Shown here piece by piece: positions 57,310 to 64,000 of a stretch of 64,000 nucleotides of DNA. Source of the stretch: Vitellaria paradoxa. Lineage: Eukaryota; Streptophyta; Magnoliopsida; Ericales; Sapotaceae. Position numbers and translations under genes: made by a program. Every line of letters begins with the position of its first letter. Positions within the stretch are counted from its first letter, which is position 1. The stretch lies in the NCBI GenBank assembly GCA_019916065.1, contig CM034239.1, positions 38,340,419-38,404,418 on the forward strand. Direction: 5' to 3'. Below the pieces are notes generated by a model. That model saw only the letters and a list, made by a program, of their open reading frames with translations. It was not told the DNA's origin and ran no database searches.

Positions 57310-60300
57310 TTAAAAACACATCTGGGAAATTAATGAAGAAAATGAACTTACACTAATTATGTTGACGAAGGTTCCGTCTCTTAATCTTGCGGGCAAACAA
57401 TCTTTTAATGCAATGCAGGCTCTGCATTTTGAAAACTAGAAATCAAAAACCAACTTGCTGGATCTTTAAACAGTATATTCTGGAAAACAAATTCTAGAGA
57501 GCACAGCGGCAAGAGTAGCACAACTAACCAACCTTGGCATTTCTGACAGCCTAAGATAGCAACGGATAATATGTTTAAGCAGCCGGGGTGAGGGCCTTTC
57601 AACAAGTTTCTCAACCATGCGCTCAAAAACAGTTACCACAGAGAAAAAGCGCTCCGCGAAACCACAGCAATAGTTAAGCCCCTCATCTTGTATCAAAATT
57701 TTTGAGACCGTAAAGGTTGCAACCTGTGCAATGAAGAAAGCAGTAGCTTCAAATGCATAAATATTATGATGAAGATCGATGCATCTTGAGCCATTTCATT
57801 AATGAAGCATAGGAACAAATCCCAAGTTGCATAAAGATGATTCACTATAAACTATCTACTTCATTGTAGTACTACCAAGAGAAGCCGCCCATATTTGTTT
57901 TCTTTTCCTTCCATTACAATACTTTGCTCATGTAGAGTGTGTTTTCAGTAATTTATCCCTGCTATATAATGTGTTTCTTTCGATTTATATAATCCTACAA
58001 AATGAACGCAATCATGTGTCTAGACCTACAGACACAGAATGCTGTTGACAACAACTAAAGCTTTTTCTGCCTCAGATATTGAAAAACGTGCAATATAAAG
58101 TTCAAGGACCAAAATGAAATTTAAGGTGAAGTGCCAAGGTGCCTTATAGGATGCTTCAAAATTCAAATCAACCATTCTAGAAAGAATGTATGGACAAACA
58201 AATCCTTTGATGGATGACAATCTATTCAAAATAAATATTAACACATAGTGTTCATCCCACCTAAAAAACAAAAAAAATAGCTCCATAATTATACAAATTA
58301 ATGAAAATGACAATGGATGCCAAAATTTATCGAGTGAAATTAATTTTACTTAAATATTTAAGACCTGCGGGCTACATTATAAACTCATTCCCTGCATAGA
58401 GTTTTCTGCTAGTGCACATTGAACATTGGAAAAAATGAAGTAACAAAATAATTTGTATCAGGAAACAGGGAAAAGAGGTTCAAAATAAAAATTAAGATGA
58501 AAAGGCTAAAGTAAAAGAAAGTTACTGAAGGCTCTCACTGTTTTTGACAATTCACAGCCCAAGTCCATGCAAAGTAGGCACAAAGGAAATATTTCTGTTT
58601 CAAGAAGAAAATGAATAACTTGCGGATCATCAGCCTGCCATAAAAAGATCCAAAACCAAATTTCATGAATACAGTGACAACGCAAAATTATAGAGAAAGA
58701 CAGCATGTGATTAATCCTAATGTAGCAAAAGAATATATAGAAAAATAAAGAAATTGCTTATATTAAAAAATAAAGAAATTGCTGAGATTTTTACATGGAA
58801 AACTATGAGAACACCAGCAGCTGTAGCATAAACAAAAACATAAGTTTAAAATAGTAGATCAAGTTTGATCTGATATATGCTTGGTACACTTTTCAATTGA
58901 TGGCAAGAAATAACTACAAAGTTTTGAAGGTCAAAAGATACTAGAAGTTACTGGTGCTGCGTGCTGCGTCTTTCATCTCAAGTTAGTTATTTGACTTTGC
59001 AATATGCATGTATGTGCCTCAATATGATTCTACTTCAAAGCATAAACCGAAGCTTAGGGCGGCAGCCTAATCCTTGATGGATAATCTTCATGCTGGGGCT
59101 TTCTATTAGTAATGAGAAAATTTTAATAGAAGATGACCATTATAGGAATTAAAGCTATAGATTACCGACAAGTTGGTGATGTTAGGAACATATCCAGAGA
59201 CGCATGATAGCCAGAAGCACAACCTTGTCATTTAAGAACATTTACATGATTTTTGAGGGGAAAATGATATTAAATACAACTACATGCTCCAAATCTCTGA
59301 TAAGATTAACATACATACATTAATTTGAAGCAAAAAGCTCAAAATCAATATTTAAAAGCATTGGACAGTTCATAAATGTAAAAAAAAAAAAAATTGGAAA
59401 GGAAAGTGGATAAGATAGCTTAGTGATAAGGCCTCCGTGCCTAGGCCTTTGGACCTAGTTATGGCTCAAACCCTCCTTTCCCTCCCCTCCTCAAAGGCAA
59501 GCCTCCAATGTACCCAAAAAAATACATTTATTAGGAAGGAGTAGGTACCTTCACCAGGGAACCAATAACACCCAGGCTGGTAAGCCTCAAAAACTCGAAA
59601 GGCTTTTCAGTCTCTGTAGTATTAAGAAAAGGATACAGATATACTGGTATCTTAGCTGCAATCATATTCAAATCGAGTGGTCATTAAATCCTGATAACTG
59701 AACCACCAACTGGCAACAGCACATCAAACTACACAAAATAAAAATATAGCTGCAGGATACTTCCATAAATCAAAACTTACAAAGGACAACTAAGTTACAG
59801 AAATGAAGATACTACTAAATTCGCAGTTTTGATAAATCCACATTTAAAAGGGACAAATCATTTAAGGAAATGAAGATCCAAATAACAACCTAACTTACAC
59901 ATCACTAAAACTTTCTAAAGCAATTAATTGGAGTCAATTTGTTAAGCATTATTTTAAGGTTCTTGTTCGCATATCTTGACCCACAGCCTTTTAGCATACA
60001 AAGAGTATAAATCAATTCTTACTCCAAAATAGATATGAAAAGACACATAGTCTAAAGCAAAGCAAGGACAAAAGTTCATGTCAAGCATTACCTTTTTCCC
60101 AAACAGGCAGGTATTACTTATCGAATAAAGATGAAATACCGTGTATCATCAGATTCCAGATGCATGGGAACTAGTGAGCTAAGAATTAATTACCTTGAGA
60201 AAATTTTCAAGGAAAAAAAATCGTTGAGAAATTATCAATTTCGATATGATTGGCAAGTATATAATAAAAAAAAGAGCAACCTAGTGCACAAAACTTTCGC

Positions 60301-62061
60301 ATTGCGCGTATATGTTATCCTGAAAATGGAACCTTGCCTCATGTCTAATGAATCATCAATTATGAAATATTACTGAATTGAATGGAATTCATTATTACCA
60401 TAAGAGTTATGCAGGAACTGATAAAGAAAACAGATGCAATATGAGTCACAATTGACATATATACTCAGAATATTTACAAACATGGATACAGGTAAAACAT
60501 CTCCATGTAAAGAATACGATGCAATGCAACTGAAAACCTAGATATTTAGTGCAACTGAAAACCTAGATATTTAGTACACCTGAACTTGCAAAAACACTTG
60601 TGTTAAAGACAGGATTAAACATCAGTCAGGTTCAAGAATCTTCACCATAATAATAATGAAAAAGAAAAAAGAATAAGGAACTTACCTTTGATAAATGGCA
60701 TCCTTGTTTCTGGATGAGAAGCTACACACTGTTAGGAAAAGGGGGGGGGGAGAGGAAAAAAACCCTAGAGATTTCAGAAGGAGATATACTGGTTAGCCAA
60801 ATTCAAAATCTATCTGATTAGAAGAGCAAAATGCAGAAAGAGTAACTTGAATGTAAGAAAGTAGAGATTGCTCTAGACTCTAAATCCTTTTTTTATACAT
60901 CATCCCATTTTTGTTAACTAAAGGCCCTTCCAGCAACGTCCATTAGGACCTGCCCCAGACCTCTTCAAACTTGACCATTTAACCAAATTCTTAGGCTTCA
61001 TTTGTTGTGATGTTCTGCATATTTAGAATCATATGCATTTGCATTTGGTAACAATGATTTAATTGACATTAGTTTATCAAATCTTGTTTTGCATTAACAT
61101 TTTGTTCCTAATTCTACCCTTGTGCCACTTCTTGTACATGGTTCTGTATGCCACAAGTATATTTGACTAATTGGGTTATATGCATATAGATATGTCTTAA
61201 ATTCTTAACTTATGTCTTATGTTTCCCAAGCATTTCCAATACATTGCCCGTCAAAGCCAACCAAATGACACATCAAACAAAATTTTAATCCATGCTCATA
61301 TTTTCTAATGCTTTTTAATACAATTATCATATTCAACTAAAATATTTACCTTAATGCTAGCATTTGCTAACATGTAGCTTCATTTAGGCATGCCTTCTAG
61401 CCACCTTATAAAGTTCTCCCTTCATTTGATTACTGAAGGTTGATTGAACAACAGCTAGAAACGCTCAACTTTATCCAATGATTTAGTTGGATGGGAATGT
61501 TCTCTTCAATAATTCCATCCTTGAATGAAGAAAGCCAACTTAATTTATTTGTTAGTTCTTAGGTATGTTTAATTCATCTATTGTTTTATATCGAAAAAAC
61601 TGACATGACCATGCTCCATTTTTGTCTAAGTTAACTTCATTATCAATTATATCCCAGAAAAATTGTTAAGTATTTATTAATAGCTACAAGTGCCACAATA
61701 GGACTTGTGTCTATACTACAAGCCAACAATAGGAGAATATGTATAGACTTTCATTGAAATGACTTCAGCTTTCGCAAAAACCTAAAGGAATAGAGGAACC
61801 ATATCTAATTGTTAGTAGAATTTAGTAAAACAAAGAAAAAATCCAGTCCATAACTTCCAAATTTCTAACAATCTGAGTAACATGTATTTGTAATTTTGTA
61901 TGGAGTGACCACAAAGGTGCAGTGACATAGTACTATCAAGAGGAAGAACAAGAATAACAGTAATGATTGACCTGAAGTAGAGCAAGAGCATTACAGACTC
62001 GAGTAGCATTCTGTGAAGTAAGCTTTGATGGTGTAAGCAACTTGTAAGTTGCAATTATTTC
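57310..62061 (-). CDS. CNOT9: CNOT9 / Rcd1 / Caf40-like CCR4-NOT subunit, 3' part (six exons, 212 aa seen)
   Basis: CNOT9 is the armadillo-type subunit of the CCR4-NOT deadenylase that docks GW182- and RNA-binding-protein tails onto the complex in the cytoplasm. Minus-strand exons: 62061-61972, 60728-60686, 59655-59549, 58634-58539, 57723-57533, 57421-57310; 639 nt in frame, all GT-AG. Family blocks in order: [121 protein letters not shown]. The first exon seen starts [13 protein letters not shown] in phase 0, so the N-terminal third is upstream, beyond 64000; no matching exon is visible at 62062-64000. The tail after GTFVN ([16 protein letters not shown]) is shorter and unlike the usual plant tail, and several positions differ from the canonical proteins, suggesting a diverged paralogue. 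Confidence 0.85.
59400..59525 (+). mobile_element. Probable tRNA-derived SINE in a CNOT9-like intron
   Basis: GGATAAGATAGCTTAGTGAT contains a box-A-like TAGCTTAGTGATAAGG, and GGCTCAAACC about 50 bp later resembles box B. The element ends CAATGTACCCAAAAAAA. It differs in sequence from the two other SINEs here. No clear TSD could be defined because the left flank is an A-run. Confidence 0.5.
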
Positions 62062-62758
62062 CTGCAATGTCAAAAAGATTTCAGCAATAAACATCAAGCT
62101 ACCTACCATGGAACAAAATTAAGGACCAAGTTGCAACTACCAACAGAACCAGTGCTAAAATAATTGCACTTGACAATTAAATTTAAATATGTATACATCA
62201 AGGACAATATATATGATTCATAGCGGGTTAGTGCAACTTTAGGTTGGTTTGAATATAATCCACTGGTGATGATAGGAGAAAATGAAGACGGCCAGTGGTG
62301 GTAAGGTGACACTAGTGGTTTTAGTTTCTATTGACGAAGGATTGCTATCTTGGTTAGGATGAAAAGAGGAACATCATGGAAATGGTTCTGAGGCAGCACA
62401 AAAAATATGAAAAAATATTTAAATGTTTAGAGATATAAATTGAAAAACATCTAAGTGTATAAAAACCGAATGATAAGTTAACTAAACAACTTCATATTTT
62501 GGCATATCATGGAATTTTTGTAGGTTTCATTGTATTTCAATAAAAAAATAGAATTACTATTCCACTAGAGTTTCATTTTTTCGTTTCAGTCTCTTAGGAA
62601 AAAGAAACTACTTGGTTGTTTCTTGAGAAACATATTTTGTTCCTTGCTATCGGAACACATATGAGAAGTGGAGGATTTTAGTGGAAAGGGAGATTATGGT
62701 AAACTGATACTGGATTCACACTGGCAATGAAATGTAAACCTTTGTTTTCCTTGCTTAA

Positions 62759-62960
62759 TTTTGCTACTCTTCTGATAATAAATTAATCTTACTTTCAAAG
62801 TATTTTCATGCTGTTAATTTTGTTACTCTTCTCATAGTAAATTAATCTTACTTTCAAAGAATACTTTCATGATGGTAATTTTGTTACTCTTCTCATAATA
62901 AATTAATTTTACTTTCAAAGAATACTTTCAAGTTGTAATTAAGTCATAATAAATTAATCT
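62759..62960. repeat. Short tandem array with a period of about 61 bp, 3-4 copies
   Basis: The unit TTGTTACTCTTCTCATAATA, AATTAATCTTACTTTCAAAG recurs at about 62759, 62818 and 62879, with a partial fourth copy near 62945. It is non-coding. Confidence 0.8.
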
Positions 62961-63407
62961 TACTCTCATTTAAAAAAAAAACTTTTAAAGAATACAAAAT
63001 TTACTCATTGACATGATAAAGACAATAGCAAATGAAACGCAAACAAATTTATGGACGTGTTACATGTTGCCAATGACCGAGACTTAGTTGGACGATCCAA
63101 CCAATTGGAAGTAATTTTGATGGTAGCCAATGATGAGACTCACCACAAAGGCAAGCGAAGTGAGAGTTAGGGTGGTTTGGAGCGAGAAAGATAGATATCA
63201 CCGAAGTAGAGAATCAATCATAGCAAAAGGTTATAATGGATAAGAGGTAGACGAAGTGGGATTATATAAGGGTAATGGTTAGGCTAAGGAGGCTGGCCTC
63301 CACGTACCCAAAATGTTGCTCTCAATAATAGGTGGCCAACACTTGCATGGCTTGACCCAACCATTAGTGGGAGGACATCCCAAGTGGGTATTGGTAGCAT
63401 CCCCACT

Positions 63408-63577
63408 GTACAAGTGAGCATGCTTTGGCTAATTTGTTTGGTAGTGCTTCTCTCTAAACTAGGCAGAAGAGTAGATGAGTCACCTAACTTCTGTACAAGT
63501 GAGTATGCTTTGGCTAATTTGTTTGGTAGTGCTTCTCTCTAAACTGGGCAGAAGAGTCGATGAGTCACCTAACTTCT
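63408..63577. repeat. 85-bp tandem duplication
   Basis: Two adjacent units (63408-63492, 63493-63577) begin GTACAAGTGAG and include GCTTTGGCTAATTTGTTTGG and GATGAGTCACCTAACTTCT. They differ at about three positions, so the duplication is recent. Confidence 0.92.
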
Positions 63578-64000
63578 GACCACAAGGCCACTAGTCTTCG
63601 ATGGTCTCACAAGTGGATAAAAGAAAGGCTATGAAACCCTTTGGGGTGCTTGTCACTAGTTGAGGGTTCCTTAGGCCTTGCTCTTAACCTAGTGTGGTGA
63701 GTATCTTCCATGAAGGCCAAGTATGGAGGCTTCTAGGAGGTCTCACGAAAGGGACTTGTTTTGGGAAGGTTTGTGTTAGTTTTTGCATGTAAGGGAGGAT
63801 CCGCAACAAGGCAAGTCTGTAGGGAGCTCTCTTACGGATGTTATGGGTTGTGCGTCTGCCAGAGGATCCTACTAGATGGGCATGCTCCTCGATAGGGGTA
63901 GACTCTTCTGGCTTGTGCGCACGTGGAAAGGGTTATCATAGCATCGACGTGGCATTGGCACGTATCTATGTACCCACACATGCTAAGATAACATACTAGT

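Larger units (their letters stand above)
62062..64000. other. Upstream intron of CNOT9-like gene with repeats
   Basis: No exon is recognised on either strand. It holds a short tandem array at 62759-62960 and an 85-bp duplication at 63408-63577. From about 63040 the sequence becomes less AT-rich (GGACGATCCAACCAATTGG; GCACGTGGAAAGGGTTATC), which suggests part of a larger LTR-type element running off the window. If the CNOT9-like gene continues to the right, this is part of its intron. Confidence 0.45.

Overview
This is plant nuclear DNA, almost certainly from a flowering plant. It is AT-rich, its genes are split by short and very long GT-AG introns, and it carries plant-type mobile elements (an Au-like SINE, gag-only Gypsy element, MITEs, LINE relics). 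All confident proteins match plant housekeeping families. I cannot name the species. No CRISPR array, operon, tRNA or rRNA gene was seen. Splice junctions were read by eye: each junction given keeps the reading frame and matches the family, but no transcript evidence was available. Layout: 1-4141 is intergenic. At 4142-24445 (+) lies a nine-exon gene for a type II membrane glycosyltransferase of the plant core-2/I-branching (GT14, formerly DUF266) family, 375 aa. Its fifth intron is about 12.8 kb and holds a degraded Gypsy-type LTR element with an intact gag ORF but no pol, nested insertions, a SINE with perfect target-site duplications and MITEs. Its sixth intron holds four near-identical 184-bp tandem copies. 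At 26624-36158 (+) is a complete thirteen-exon gene for condensin I subunit CAP-H (666 aa), with one apparent GC-AG intron. At 40561-44278 (-) is a three-exon gene with a 24-nt microexon for a DUF1068 / ELMO-NKS1-like Golgi membrane protein (188 aa). At 47117-52858 (+) is a three-exon gene for an unassigned plant protein (512 aa) with an N-terminal four-cysteine zinc ribbon and a long acidic region of W/F motifs. A degenerate tandem array lies at about 54758-55940. At 57310-62061 (-) are the last six exons (212 aa) of a CNOT9/Rcd1/Caf40-like CCR4-NOT subunit whose 5' end lies beyond the window. The genes do not form one pathway. They act in wall or Golgi glycosylation (GT14, ELMO-like), chromosome condensation (CAP-H) and mRNA turnover (CNOT9). 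The ELMO-like and CAP-H genes converge; from memory their Arabidopsis relatives At2g32580 and At2g32590 are also adjacent, which suggests conserved microsynteny. I found no convincing new multi-gene system. The best leads are the uncharacterised zinc-ribbon/WF-motif protein, the gag-only element in the giant intron, the 184-bp tandem array, the degenerate satellite-like array and the GC-AG intron of CAP-H.
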